The notes under the pieces: generated by a model
Database searches by the model: none
What the model was told of the DNA's origin: nothing
Seen by the model: the letters and a program-made list of their open reading frames with translations, nothing else
Assembly (NCBI RefSeq): GCF_900114035.1
Contig: NZ_FORP01000013.1
Location: 62,001-126,000, forward strand
Reading direction: 5' to 3'
DNA length: 64,000 nt
From: Amycolatopsis sacchari
Lineage (GTDB): Bacteria; Actinomycetota; Actinomycetes; Mycobacteriales; Pseudonocardiaceae
Shown: positions 33,057 through 41,391 of the stretch, piece by piece
Numbering within the stretch: position 1 is the stretch's first letter
Layout of the letters: each line of letters starts with the position of its first letter
Position numbers and translations under genes: made by a program

Positions 33057-34502
33057 TCACCGCTTCTTCGCCGTCTGCACGGCATGCTCGTGGAACTCGC
33101 GGGCCATGGGCTCGACCGCGGCCCACGCGCCCGGCGGGGTCCCGGGAAGCGCCCGGCCCGCGTCGCGGATCCGGCCGAGGATGCGCTCCGCGGCGGAGTC
33201 GGCCTCGGCGGTGAGGGTGGTCAAGTCGGTCGTCGCCAGTACGCCGTCGCGCTTGACGACCCTGCCGTCGACGAGCACGGTGCGCACGTCGGCTGCCGTG
33301 GTCTGGAAGAGAAGGGTGGCGTACGGGTCGACCACCGGGTGCTGCTCGACCGCGGGGCCGCCGACGAGCAGCAGGTCGGCGCGCTTGCCGGGGGTCAGCG
33401 AGCCGATCCGGTCGCCGAGGCCCAGCGCGTCGGCGGCGTTGACGGTGCTCCACCTGAGCGCCTCCCGGGCCGGGATCCCCACGCTGTCAGGCATCGCCCC
33501 GGCGGCGTTGACCGGTCCCAGCACGTCCTCCCGCGCGCAGGCGAGACCGAACCGCAGCTCGTGCCACAGGTCGCCGCTGTTGAGGGAAACCACGTCGACG
33601 GACAGGGTCGGGGCGATCCCGTGGCGCCGGCAGCGCTCGAAGACGGGACGGCCGAACCCCATGTTGAGCTCCGTTTCCACCGAAATCGACACCTTGCCCC
33701 CGCTGCGGGCGACCGCGTCCCACTCGGCGTCGGTGAACGCGTTGCAGTGCACGTGGACCATGTCCGGCCCGAGCAGCCCGAGCGCGTCCAGTTCCGTGAT
33801 GCCGGTGCACAGGACGCTGCCGAAGACGCACCCGGCGTGGTTGACGAGCAGCGCGCGCCGCTCGCGGGCGGCCGCCAGTTCGTCGACGGTGTGTTCCCAC
33901 GGCAGGCCGAACAGCTCCGACAGCGACACCCCGAGCGTGAGCAGGCCTTCGGACGCGAAGTACGTGTCCGCGATCCGGTGGAAGTCGGCGACGCGCGCCG
34001 CGTGGTCGCCGAACCGGCTCTCCTCCGGCGAGCTTTCGAAGAAGCCGTAGCAGAAAGCCGCGCGGATCCCGGCCTCCCGCAGGCCTTGGACGGCGGCGTC
34101 GGAGTGGTCGGGGGTGTTGTTGCAGTGGGAGAAGTCGAGGATCGTGGTCACGCCGGAGTTCAGCGCGTCGACGGCGCCGAACAGGTTGCCGAGGCGGACG
34201 TCGCCGGGCGTGTAGGCGGGGGAGACGCCGAGGCGGATCCCGAAGTAGTAGTCGGCGAGCGTCCAGTCGCCGCAGATCCCGCGGACCAGGGACTGCCAGG
34301 TGTGCCGGTGCGTGTCGATCAACCCCGGCAGCACGAGGTGCCCGGTCGCGTCGATGACCTCCGCGTCGGTCACCGGGAGGGAGGGGGCCACGGCGGCGAT
34401 CACGCCGTCCTCGATCAGCACGTCCCCGGTGGGGAGGTCCCCGAGTGCGGGGTCCATCGTCAGGACGTGACCGTTGCGGACCAGGGTGCGGTGCGGGCTC
34501 AT
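33057..34502 (-). CDS. Amidohydrolase-superfamily enzyme (AtzA/TrzA/cytosine-deaminase-like)
   Basis: 481-residue metal-dependent hydrolase or deaminase. An N-terminal beta-sandwich strand set precedes GLIDTHRHTWQSLVRG, which holds the HxH metal pair about residues 65-67. The barrel supplies His in LVNHAG and VHVHCNAF and Asp in LSVDVVSLNSG, and the sandwich closes with GSLTPGKRADLLLV. The arrangement is that of the mononuclear chlorohydrolase/N-deaminase branch (triazine, guanine, S-adenosylhomocysteine deaminases). It is divergent from a LysR gene 130 bases away. The substrate is probably a purine- or triazine-like N-heterocycle. Confidence 0.9.
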   Translation of the reverse strand: MSPHRTLVRNGHVLTMDPALGDLPTGDVLIEDGVIAAVAPSLPVTDAEVIDATGHLVLPGLIDTHRHTWQSLVRGICGDWTLADYYFGIRLGVSPAYTPGDVRLGNLFGAVDALNSGVTTILDFSHCNNTPDHSDAAVQGLREAGIRAAFCYGFFESSPEESRFGDHAARVADFHRIADTYFASEGLLTLGVSLSELFGLPWEHTVDELAAARERRALLVNHAGCVFGSVLCTGITELDALGLLGPDMVHVHCNAFTDAEWDAVARSGGKVSISVETELNMGFGRPVFERCRRHGIAPTLSVDVVSLNSGDLWHELRFGLACAREDVLGPVNAAGAMPDSVGIPAREALRWSTVNAADALGLGDRIGSLTPGKRADLLLVGGPAVEQHPVVDPYATLLFQTTAADVRTVLVDGRVVKRDGVLATTDLTTLTAEADSAAERILGRIRDAGRALPGTPPGAWAAVEPMAREFHEHAVQTAKKR

Positions 34503-34562
34503 CGTCGATCTCCTTCAGCGTCGTTGCCGGGAAGAGCATCGCCTCGCCCGCGGCCGCCGATC

Positions 34563-34583
34563 ATCAGCGGAAACGGTTGTGAT
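34563..34583. promoter_or_regulatory. LysR-type box between amidohydrolase and LysR genes
   Basis: ATCA-N13-TGAT, an interrupted palindrome containing the T-N11-A core of LysR-family sites, lies midway in the 130-base divergent gap. The position fits shared control of both genes. Confidence 0.35.
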
Positions 34584-34632
34584 GGGGAGGTTTTCCCGGG
34601 TTAGACTCCGCCCGCGCGGAAAGAGGTGGGAC

Positions 34633-35520
34633 ATGGACGTCCGGTCGTTGCGCTACGCCCTCACCCTGGCCGAGGAGCTGCACTTCGGCCGTGCCGCGCG
34701 GGCCCACTTCATCGCCGCGCAGGCCTTCGGCCGCCGGATCCAGGAGCTGGAACGGGAGCTCGGCACGAGGTTGTTCGACCGCACCAGCCGCCGCGTGTCC
34801 CTCACCGAGGCGGGGGAGCGGTTCCTGCCGCGGGCCCGCCGGGTGCTGGCGCAGTTGGACGCGCTGATGGAGGCCGCGGAGGGCGACCCGGCCGAGCCCG
34901 TCCTGCGGATCGGCGTCTTGGGTTACGGGCTCGCCGACCGCTGGCCGGTGACCCGCTCGGTCCTGGCCCGGTGCCGCCCCGACCTCGAGCTCACCTACGT
35001 CGAACTGGACTGGGCGAACCAGTACGACGCGGTGCGCTCGGGCGAGGTCGACGTGGCGATCGTGCACGACGTGGGCGGGCACGACGACCTGTTCGTCGAG
35101 ACCGTCATGGACACCGGGCGCTACGCCGTCGTCCCGGCGGACTCGGACCTCGCCGACGCCGACCGGCTCACCGGCACCGACGCGTGGGAACGGCCGTGGG
35201 TCGCGCCGGTCGGCCAGCCGGGGCTGGCGGACTGGACCGGCGGCCGCACGGCCCGCAACCGGGTGGAGGTGCGCTCGCCGACGCACATCCCGATCGCCGT
35301 GGCGACCACCGGCTGCCTCGGGCTGCACGGAGAACCGGCCGCGCGCTTCTTCCCCCACCCCGGGGTCCGCTACCTGCCGCTGGAGGACGGTCCGCGCGCC
35401 ACCGTCGCGATCGCCTGCCGGAAGCGTGACCGCCGCGGGACGGTCGCGGCGTTCCGGAACGCCGTGCACGCGAGCACCGCGGTCGATCGGCTGGCCCGGG
35501 ACGGGGCGGTCAGAAGGTGA
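34633..35520 (+). CDS. LysR-family regulator
   Basis: 295-residue LysR-type protein; ATG 34633 is preceded by AAGAGGTGGG. The winged helix covers residues 1-60 (RSLRYALTLAEELHFGRAAR and LGTRLFDRTSRRVSLTEAGE), then the two-lobed effector domain with DVAIVHDVGGHDDLF. In the second helix AHFIAAQAFGRRIQELE replaces the usual S/TQPALS motif with AQAFGRRI, an unusual recognition helix seen in some actinomycete subfamilies. It is divergent from the amidohydrolase and overlaps the convergent oxidoreductase gene by 11 bases at the 3' end. Confidence 0.9.
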   Translation: MDVRSLRYALTLAEELHFGRAARAHFIAAQAFGRRIQELERELGTRLFDRTSRRVSLTEAGERFLPRARRVLAQLDALMEAAEGDPAEPVLRIGVLGYGLADRWPVTRSVLARCRPDLELTYVELDWANQYDAVRSGEVDVAIVHDVGGHDDLFVETVMDTGRYAVVPADSDLADADRLTGTDAWERPWVAPVGQPGLADWTGGRTARNRVEVRSPTHIPIAVATTGCLGLHGEPAARFFPHPGVRYLPLEDGPRATVAIACRKRDRRGTVAAFRNAVHASTAVDRLARDGAVRR

Positions 35521-36442
35521 TGACCACCTTGCCCCGGACGTGCTGACCGGCGAAGTCCAGCAGCGCCTGCCGGGCTTCGGCGAACGGGTACTGTGCGCTG
35601 ATCTCGATGTGGAGCTCGTGCGCCGCGGCCGCCCGCGCGAGTTCGGCCAGGCGGCCGGAAGGCGTGGTCGTGCCCGTGTACACGGCGGTCACGCCGCAGT
35701 CGAACTCGGCGGGACCACCCCGCGGCGAGACCAGCACGCCGCCCGGTCTCGCCGCCGCCGCGGACGTGGCCAGGTCCGGCCCCGCCAGCGCAACGTCGAT
35801 CACCGCGTCCACCCCTCCGGGCACCCACTCCCGTACCCGCTCGGCGACGTTCTCGCCGCGGTAGTCGAGCACCCCGTCCGCGCCGAGGCGCGTCAGGTAG
35901 TCGAGGTCGTCCTCGCGGCCGGTGGCGAACACGGTGGCCCCGGCGCGCTTGGCCAGCTGGACGGCGTAGCTGCCGAGGCCGCCCGCCGCGCCCACCACCA
36001 GCAGGGTCGAGCCGGCCCGCGGCTTCGCCTCGTCCAGCAGCGCCGACGCGGTCAGCGCGCCGGTCGGCAGCGCGGCTGCGCGCCGGGCGTCCAGGGCCGC
36101 CGGGCGCACGACCGCCGAATCGTCGGCGCGGACGAGCGCGTACTCGGCGAACGCCCCGGACGGCACCCCTGTCCACGCGATCACCGGGTCGCCCACCGCG
36201 AAGCGGTCCACACCGGACCCGACGGCTTCGACCACGCCACTGACGTCCACGCCGGGTACGAACGGGTGCGAAACCGGCAGGGCGTCGCGCATGCCGCCGG
36301 TGACGAGCACGAGGTCGACGGGGTTGACGGCCGCCGCCTCGGTGCGCACCAGCACCTGCCCCTGGCCCGGGACGGGCCGCGGCACTTCTGTCAGTTCGAG
36401 TTGGTCCAGCGGCCCGTACTCGCGGGCTACCAAGGCTTTCAC
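35510..36442 (-). CDS. MDR-family NADP-dependent quinone oxidoreductase
   Basis: 310-residue zinc-free medium-chain reductase. The substrate domain has AAAVNPVDLVLVTGG, FVPGVDVSGVVEAVG and FAVGDPVIAW; the nucleotide-binding motif reads VVGAAGGLGSYAVQLAKRAGA. The C-terminus HVRGKVVITF is standard. GTG 36442 overlaps the previous gene's stop by 4 bases (GTGA). It forms an operon with a second MDR gene and the chimeric FMN reductase. The set looks like a quinone or enal detoxification unit under MarR control. Confidence 0.9.
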   Translation of the reverse strand: MKALVAREYGPLDQLELTEVPRPVPGQGQVLVRTEAAAVNPVDLVLVTGGMRDALPVSHPFVPGVDVSGVVEAVGSGVDRFAVGDPVIAWTGVPSGAFAEYALVRADDSAVVRPAALDARRAAALPTGALTASALLDEAKPRAGSTLLVVGAAGGLGSYAVQLAKRAGATVFATGREDDLDYLTRLGADGVLDYRGENVAERVREWVPGGVDAVIDVALAGPDLATSAAAARPGGVLVSPRGGPAEFDCGVTAVYTGTTTPSGRLAELARAAAAHELHIEISAQYPFAEARQALLDFAGQHVRGKVVITF

Positions 36443-37344
36443 CGGGTTTCTCCTTCCACAGTGGACAACGGCTCGAATGCCGGTACCCGCTTGCCGCGGA
36501 CGTGGCGGGTGGCCGGGTCCCGGTACGCGTCGCGGACCTGGGCAACCGGGTAGACCCGGTCGATGGGGATGGTGAACTCGCCCGTCGCGGCGGATTCGGC
36601 GAGTGCCGCCCAGATGGCGGGCTCGTCGGCGATGGTGTTGATCCGGCCGGGCCGGACGTCCAGTTCGATCGCGACGTCCACGTTGCCGCCGCCGAACGTG
36701 TCGAGGTAGGCGTCGACGCCCTGCGGAGCCGCGGCGCGCAGCCGCTCCGCCAGCCCCGGTCCGTAGGTCACCGGCGAGATCCCGAGGCCGTGCAGGAACG
36801 CGAAGTTGCCCTCGCTCGCCGTGCCGATCACCGTGGCCCCGCGCAGTTTCGCCAGCTGCGCCGCGATGACACCGACCCCGCCCGCGGCGGCCGAGACCAC
36901 GACGGTCTCGCCGGGGCGGGGATCGACCGCGCGGACCCCGGCCCACGCGGTCGCGCCGGCGCCGGCGATGCTCGCCGCCTCGGCCCAGCCCAGCGCGGCG
37001 GGCCTGGGCGCCAGGACATCCGGTCCCACGACGACGAACTCGGCCTGGGCCGCACGCGGAGCGAAACCCAGGACCTCGTCGCCCACCGCGAACCCCTCGA
37101 CGCCCTCGCCGGTTTCGGCCACCCGCCCGGCGAAGTCGTTGCCCTGGCCCTCGGGGAAGTGCGCGGGCCAGATGCCGGCGAACACGCCTTCCCTGATGCC
37201 GGTCTCGCCGGGGTTCAGCGCCGCCGCGACGACGGCCACGACGATCTGCCCGCGCCCGGCGCGGGGCCGGGGGACCTCGGCCAGCTCCAGCACTTCCGGA
37301 CCGCCGTAGCGGGAAAACCGCACCGCTTCGGGCATGGCCGTCAC
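36439..37344 (-). CDS. MDR-family NADP-dependent oxidoreductase
   Basis: 301-residue zinc-free medium-chain reductase, a distant paralogue of the next gene. Marks: SRYGGPEVLELAEVPRP, AAALNPGETGIREG, GNDFAGRVAETG, and the nucleotide loop VSAAAGGVGVIAAQLAKLRG. GTG 37344 overlaps the stop of the SnoaL-like segment by 4 bases; an ATG three codons inside is possible. Predicted to reduce a quinone or alpha,beta-unsaturated carbonyl compound using NADPH. Confidence 0.9.
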   Translation of the reverse strand: MTAMPEAVRFSRYGGPEVLELAEVPRPRAGRGQIVVAVVAAALNPGETGIREGVFAGIWPAHFPEGQGNDFAGRVAETGEGVEGFAVGDEVLGFAPRAAQAEFVVVGPDVLAPRPAALGWAEAASIAGAGATAWAGVRAVDPRPGETVVVSAAAGGVGVIAAQLAKLRGATVIGTASEGNFAFLHGLGISPVTYGPGLAERLRAAAPQGVDAYLDTFGGGNVDVAIELDVRPGRINTIADEPAIWAALAESAATGEFTIPIDRVYPVAQVRDAYRDPATRHVRGKRVPAFEPLSTVEGETR

Positions 37345-38119
37345 TTCCCCGCGCCGGTGGGCAGCGCGCCCACCTGCTGCAGCACCGAATACAGGTTCGC
37401 CACGCCCCAGTGCTCGGTGATCCGGCCGTCCCGGACGCGCATCGCGTCCACCGTCCCGAACTCGACGTGCTTGCCGGTGGGGGCGAGACCGAGGAGTTCG
37501 CCCTCGTGCGTGCCGGAGTAGGTCTTGAAGGTCGTCACCACGTCGCCTTCCACCGTCTGCCAGTGGATCTTCGCGGAGAAGTCGGGGAACGCCGAGCGCA
37601 GCGCGTGGTACAGGACCCGGACGCCGTCCTTGTCCGGGGTGCTGCCCGGCTGCGGGGTGTGGTCGGTGAAGTCGTCGGCGAACAGCGACAACGCGACCTG
37701 GTTGCGGACGTCGGCCACCTGCAGCTCGCCCATGACCAGCCGGAGGTGCTCGACGGCGCGGGTGCCGCCCACGCTGCCGTAGCTGACGAACCCGGCGCCT
37801 TGTTGTTCCACTCGCCGTAGAGGAGGTCGATGGCGTTCTTCAGCGCGCCGGAGGTCGAGTGGTTGTACTCCGGCGTCACGAACACGTAGCCGTCGAAGGA
37901 CGCGATCTTCTCCGCCCACACCTTCGTGTGCCCGTGCGCGTACTGCCCGAGCAACGGGGGAGCGGCCTCGTCGAGGTGCGGCAGGTGGTAGTCGGCGATG
38001 TCGACCAGTTCGAACTCCGCGTCACCGCGCGCCGAGGCGAGCTGGTGGACCCAGCGGGCCACCGCTTCCCCGTTCCGGCCCGGGCGGGTGCTGCCCAGGA
38101 TGATCGCGACCCGTGTCAT
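37341..38119 (-). pseudogene. Chimera of NADPH-dependent FMN reductase and SnoaL-like protein, frameshifted
   Basis: From ATG 38119 the frame encodes a normal FMN reductase (MTRVAIILGSTRPGRNGEAV; VTPEYNHSTSGALKNAID) up to GEWNNKA near base 37797. There one base appears lost (GCGCC where GCGGCC would be expected), and the continuation AGFVSYGSVGGTRAVEHLR is in another frame. About 100 bases later, at 37670-37690, the reductase sequence VADVRNQVALSLF passes without interruption into a SnoaL-like protein: DDFTDHTPQPG, then RSAFPDFSAKIHWQ and VRDGRITEHWGVANLY, ending at 37341. The reductase C-terminus and the SnoaL N-terminus are missing. The downstream 4-base overlap with the MDR gene is kept, so the deletion fused two neighbouring genes. 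Confidence 0.8.
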
Positions 38120-38138
38120 GTCCGTCTCTCTCCGTGAG

Positions 38139-38188
38139 TTTGGTGATGTGTCCACAAAGTAGCCAGATTTTGGTGACGCGTCAACAGA
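38139..38188. promoter_or_regulatory. Paired MarR-type operators upstream of marR and the FMN-reductase operon
   Basis: Two related 20-base elements, TTTGGTGATGTGTCCACAAA at 38139-38158 and TTTGGTGACGCGTCAACAGA at 38169-38188, are offset by 30 bases. The second has a perfect TGACGCGTCA core. They lie in the 86-base gap between the leftward FMN-reductase operon and the rightward MarR gene. A matching pair with the same 30-base offset lies in front of the ABC exporter at 41336-41385. Confidence 0.6.
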
Positions 38189-38205
38189 GGGCGTACGCTG
38201 GGCCC

Positions 38206-38670
38206 ATGGCTGACCCCCGATGGCTCGACGACCGCGAAGCCCGGCTCTGGGAGGCGTACCGGGCGCTGTCCCGGGAACTGCAGCGGGCCTTCGACCGCCA
38301 GCTGGAGCGCGACGCGAGCCTGTCCGGGGCCGAGTACGCCGTGCTGGCGCCCGTGTCGGAGGCCGAGGACGGGCTGATCAGGATGCGTGAGCTCGGCCGC
38401 CAGGTCGGCTGGGACCGCAGCCGCCTGTCCCACCAGGTGAAGCGGATGGAGAAGCGGGGACTGGTCGCGCGGGAGGACTGCGCCGAGGACGCGAGGGGGG
38501 CGATGGTGCGCATCACCCCCGCGGGCCGCGACGCGATCGAGGCCGCCGCCCCCGAACACGTCGCGACCGTCCGCCGCTACTTCTTCGACCAGCTGTCGCA
38601 GCGCGACCAGGCGACGCTGACCCGGATCTTCGAGCGCATGCTCGACCGCCTGCACCACGACGAGGTCTAA
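38206..38670 (+). CDS. MarR-family regulator
   Basis: 154-residue winged-helix regulator. The dimer helices are at both ends; the DNA-binding part (about 50-110) contains LIRMRELGRQVGWDRSRLSHQVKRM (quoted part: LGRQVGWDRSRLSHQVKRM) and the wing with CAEDARGAMVRITPAG. ATG 38206 is used; an earlier in-frame start lies inside the operators. The protein is divergent from the FMN-reductase operon and overlaps the convergent FtsX permease gene by 4 bases. Two sets of similar palindromes suggest that it controls both flanking operons and itself. Confidence 0.9.
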   Translation: MADPRWLDDREARLWEAYRALSRELQRAFDRQLERDASLSGAEYAVLAPVSEAEDGLIRMRELGRQVGWDRSRLSHQVKRMEKRGLVAREDCAEDARGAMVRITPAGRDAIEAAAPEHVATVRRYFFDQLSQRDQATLTRIFERMLDRLHHDEV

Positions 38671-40553
38671 TCCCGCGCCCGCAACAGCGACACGGGGCTC
38701 GGCCGCGTCGCCGACCAGGACGCGAGCAGGCTGCTGACGCCCGTGATCACCCCGGCGCCGACCACCACGCCGGCGACGAGCGACCACGGCACGGCGGCCG
38801 TCGCGCTGCCGGTGACCGCGGCGGTCGAGGCCAGTGCGGCCACCAGCGTGCCCGCCGCGGCCAGCAGCCCCAGCACCAGGCCCGCCACGGTGACCGCGGC
38901 CGACTCCAGCAGCGCAGCCCGGACCACCTGACCGCGCGTCAGCCCGGTCACCCTGGCCGTGGCGAACTCGCGGCGGCGTTCGCCGGTCGCGATCACCACC
39001 GAGTTGACCACGCCGATCGCGGCGAACAACGCGCCCAATCCCAGCACCACCAGCAGCACCCCAGTGGTGCTGTCGTCCTGCGCTGTCGCGTTCGCCGTCA
39101 GCCACTCGTCCAGCGGCTGCACGGGCCCCAGTGCGGACAGCGCGGCGGCGACCCGCGCGTGGTCCGCGCCGGGCTCGACCGCGACGAACGTCCGTACCGC
39201 GGCCCCGGCCAGCTGGTCGGCGGGCAACAGCCCGCTGGGCAGCAGCACGGCGGGGCCGCCTCCGGCGCCTGCGGGCACCTCGGCGACCACCGGGAGGCGT
39301 CCGAGATCGAGGTCGCCGAAGCGGACGCCGACCTCGTCCCCGGCCGACACGTCGTCCCCGCCGGGATCGGCGGCGGCGACGTGGCCGCGCAACGCGGCGA
39401 GCGAACCGGAAGCGGGATGAACCCGTTGGTATTCCGCGGGATCCACGAGGAGCGCGGTGCGGGTTTCGGTGTAGGCCATTTCTCCGGTGCCGACGGTGAG
39501 CACGACCGGCACCTCTGTTTCGGTCGAGACCGCCGCCACGCCGGGCAGCCCGGCAGCGACGGGAGCCGCCACCACGAAGTCGGCCACTGTGTCCCGCTCG
39601 GCCTGCCGTTGACCCGCGTCGGCGAACGAGGCCACCGCGGTGGACTGGCCCAGCACCAGTCCGGTCAGCACGATCAGCGGGGCCGCGATCGACGCGCTGC
39701 GGCGAATCCCGTCACGGAGGTTCGCCGCCGCCAGCCGCCCGAGCACACCCCGCGTAGGCAGCGCCCGAGCCAGTGCGGGCACCAGCACCGGGCTGATCGC
39801 GGTGAACGCCATCGAAGCGCACACGCTGACCGAAATTGCCATCGCCTGCCCGCCCGCCGCGCCGCCTGCCGGCGCGAGCACGACCAGTGCGACCGCGCCC
39901 GCCGCGGACAGCGCGAAGAACCACCAGCGCCCCCGCGTCATCGCCCGGGCGGCCGCACCGGTCTCACGCAGCGCCTCCAGGGGCCGCACCGCCGCCGCGC
40001 GCCGCGCCGCCACCAGCACGCCCGCGACCGCGAGCGCGACACCGCAACCCAGTGACGCCGCGGGCACCCACGACACCCAGCCGGCCTCGAAACCCGCGGG
40101 GACGAACCCGAATTGCCGCAGCAGCCGCGTCTGCGCCGCGAGGACGGGCACCCCTGCCGGGACACCGACCAGTCCGCCCACGGCGCCGAGCAGCACCGCC
40201 TCACCGGTCAGCACGCGCCGCAGCTGCCGCCGCGACCCGCCCACGAGCCGGAGCAACGCGAGATCGCGCCGCCGCTGCGCCACCGTGAACGCGAACGTCG
40301 AGCTGATGATGAACACGGCGAGGAACGCGCCGAACCCCAGCGTCACGCCCATCAGCGCGACACCCGTCTCGCGGGCCGCCGCCACGTTCATCGCCGTCAC
40401 GGCGGAAGCACCCGGCGCGGCCCGCAGGCCGGCCACCGCGAGCAGCAGCAGCAACGACGACTGCACGAGGGCGACCCCGAGCGCCGTGGTCACGATCGCC
40501 CCGGCGAACAGCGGCCAGCGTTCGCGGAACCCGGCCCAGCTCAAGCGGATCAC
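38667..40553 (-). CDS. FtsX/MacB-type ABC transporter permease
   Basis: 628-residue membrane protein with duplicated FtsX-like domains. A first membrane helix (residues ~15-42) and a first FtsX core of three helices (about 60-190) are followed by a linker helix pair, an extracytoplasmic domain of roughly 200 residues (about 310-470), and the second FtsX core (about 480-620). The motif ALLRLVGGSRRQLRRVLTGEA marks the first core and FATARVTGLTRGQVVRAALLE the second, both sites where the ATPase couples. GTG 40553 is preceded by GGAGGA. It forms an exporter with the ATPase gene just upstream. Confidence 0.92.
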   Translation of the reverse strand: MIRLSWAGFRERWPLFAGAIVTTALGVALVQSSLLLLLAVAGLRAAPGASAVTAMNVAAARETGVALMGVTLGFGAFLAVFIISSTFAFTVAQRRRDLALLRLVGGSRRQLRRVLTGEAVLLGAVGGLVGVPAGVPVLAAQTRLLRQFGFVPAGFEAGWVSWVPAASLGCGVALAVAGVLVAARRAAAVRPLEALRETGAAARAMTRGRWWFFALSAAGAVALVVLAPAGGAAGGQAMAISVSVCASMAFTAISPVLVPALARALPTRGVLGRLAAANLRDGIRRSASIAAPLIVLTGLVLGQSTAVASFADAGQRQAERDTVADFVVAAPVAAGLPGVAAVSTETEVPVVLTVGTGEMAYTETRTALLVDPAEYQRVHPASGSLAALRGHVAAADPGGDDVSAGDEVGVRFGDLDLGRLPVVAEVPAGAGGGPAVLLPSGLLPADQLAGAAVRTFVAVEPGADHARVAAALSALGPVQPLDEWLTANATAQDDSTTGVLLVVLGLGALFAAIGVVNSVVIATGERRREFATARVTGLTRGQVVRAALLESAAVTVAGLVLGLLAAAGTLVAALASTAAVTGSATAAVPWSLVAGVVVGAGVITGVSSLLASWSATRPSPVSLLRARD

Positions 40554-40556
40554 CGG

Positions 40557-41300
40557 TCAGTCCTCCAGTGCGACGAGGCGGTCGGCGACCGTGGCGGCGT
40601 CGGCGCCTTCGAGCCGGCCCGCCAGGCGCCCGTCGCGGAGGAACACCACCGCGTCGGCGCGGGCCGCGGCGGCCGGGTCGTGGGTGACCATGAGGATGCT
40701 CTGGCCGCCGGTGGCCATGGTGCGCAACAGATCGAGCACCAGCTCCCCCGAGCGGGTGTCGAGCGCGCCCGTCGGCTCGTCGGCGAAGAGGATCTCCGGC
40801 CGCGTGATCATCGCCCTGGCGATCGCCACCCGCTGCTGTTGCCCGCCGGACAGCTCCCGCGGCCGGTGGTGCACGCGGTCGGCGAGCCCGACGGCGCCGA
40901 GGATGCCGGTGACCTCCGACCGGGCCGGTTTGCGGCCGGCCAGCCGCAACGGCAACGCGACGTTCTCGGCCGCGGTGAGCGACCCGACGAGGTTGAAGGA
41001 CTGGAAGACGAACCCGATCCGGGTCCGCCGCAACGCCGTCAGCTCGTCGTCGTCCGCGGCGGTGATGTCGGTGCCGCCCAGCAGCACCCGTCCGCTGTCC
41101 GCCTTCTCCAGGCCCGCCGCGAGGTGCAGCAGCGTCGATTTCCCGGAACCCGAGGGCCCCATGACGGCGGTCCAGCCGCCGCGCGGGAAGCCGATCGTCA
41201 CGTCGTCGACCGCGCGGACCGCGGCGGAGCCGGAGCCGTAGGTCCGGCTGACACCTTCGAGTGCGACGGCCGCGGTCGCGGGCGTCGCCAGAGTCGTCAC
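40557..41300 (-). CDS. ABC transporter ATPase (LolD/MacB-type)
   Basis: 247-residue ATPase. Walker A GPSGSGKST is near 47, followed by FVFQSFNLV (Q-loop), signature LSGGQQQRVAIARAM, Walker B ILFADEPTGALD and VTHDPAAA (H-loop). The sequence belongs to the lipoprotein/macrolide/antimicrobial-peptide exporter branch that pairs with FtsX permeases. GTG 41300 has GAGAGGA about 11 bases upstream. Expression is expected from the 91-base gap to the right, which carries the second MarR-type operator pair, so the exporter is probably induced by a toxic compound sensed by MarR. Confidence 0.92.
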   Translation of the reverse strand: MTTLATPATAAVALEGVSRTYGSGSAAVRAVDDVTIGFPRGGWTAVMGPSGSGKSTLLHLAAGLEKADSGRVLLGGTDITAADDDELTALRRTRIGFVFQSFNLVGSLTAAENVALPLRLAGRKPARSEVTGILGAVGLADRVHHRPRELSGGQQQRVAIARAMITRPEILFADEPTGALDTRSGELVLDLLRTMATGGQSILMVTHDPAAAARADAVVFLRDGRLAGRLEGADAATVADRLVALED

Positions 41301-41335
41301 GGTGCGGGGTGTCCTCTCACTGGGGTGATCACAGT

Positions 41336-41385
41336 TTTGTTGATGTGACCACAAGCTAACCGTGGAATGTGGATGCGTCAACAAA
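41336..41385. promoter_or_regulatory. Paired MarR-type operators upstream of the ABC exporter
   Basis: TTTGTTGATGTGACCACAAG at 41336-41355 and AATGTGGATGCGTCAACAAA at 41366-41385. They resemble the pair at 38139-38188 base for base (GATGTG-CCACAA, GCGTCAACA) and have the same 30-base offset. They fall between the exporter start (41300) and the stop of the MBL gene (41392). Confidence 0.55.
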
Positions 41386-41391
41386 GATGAA

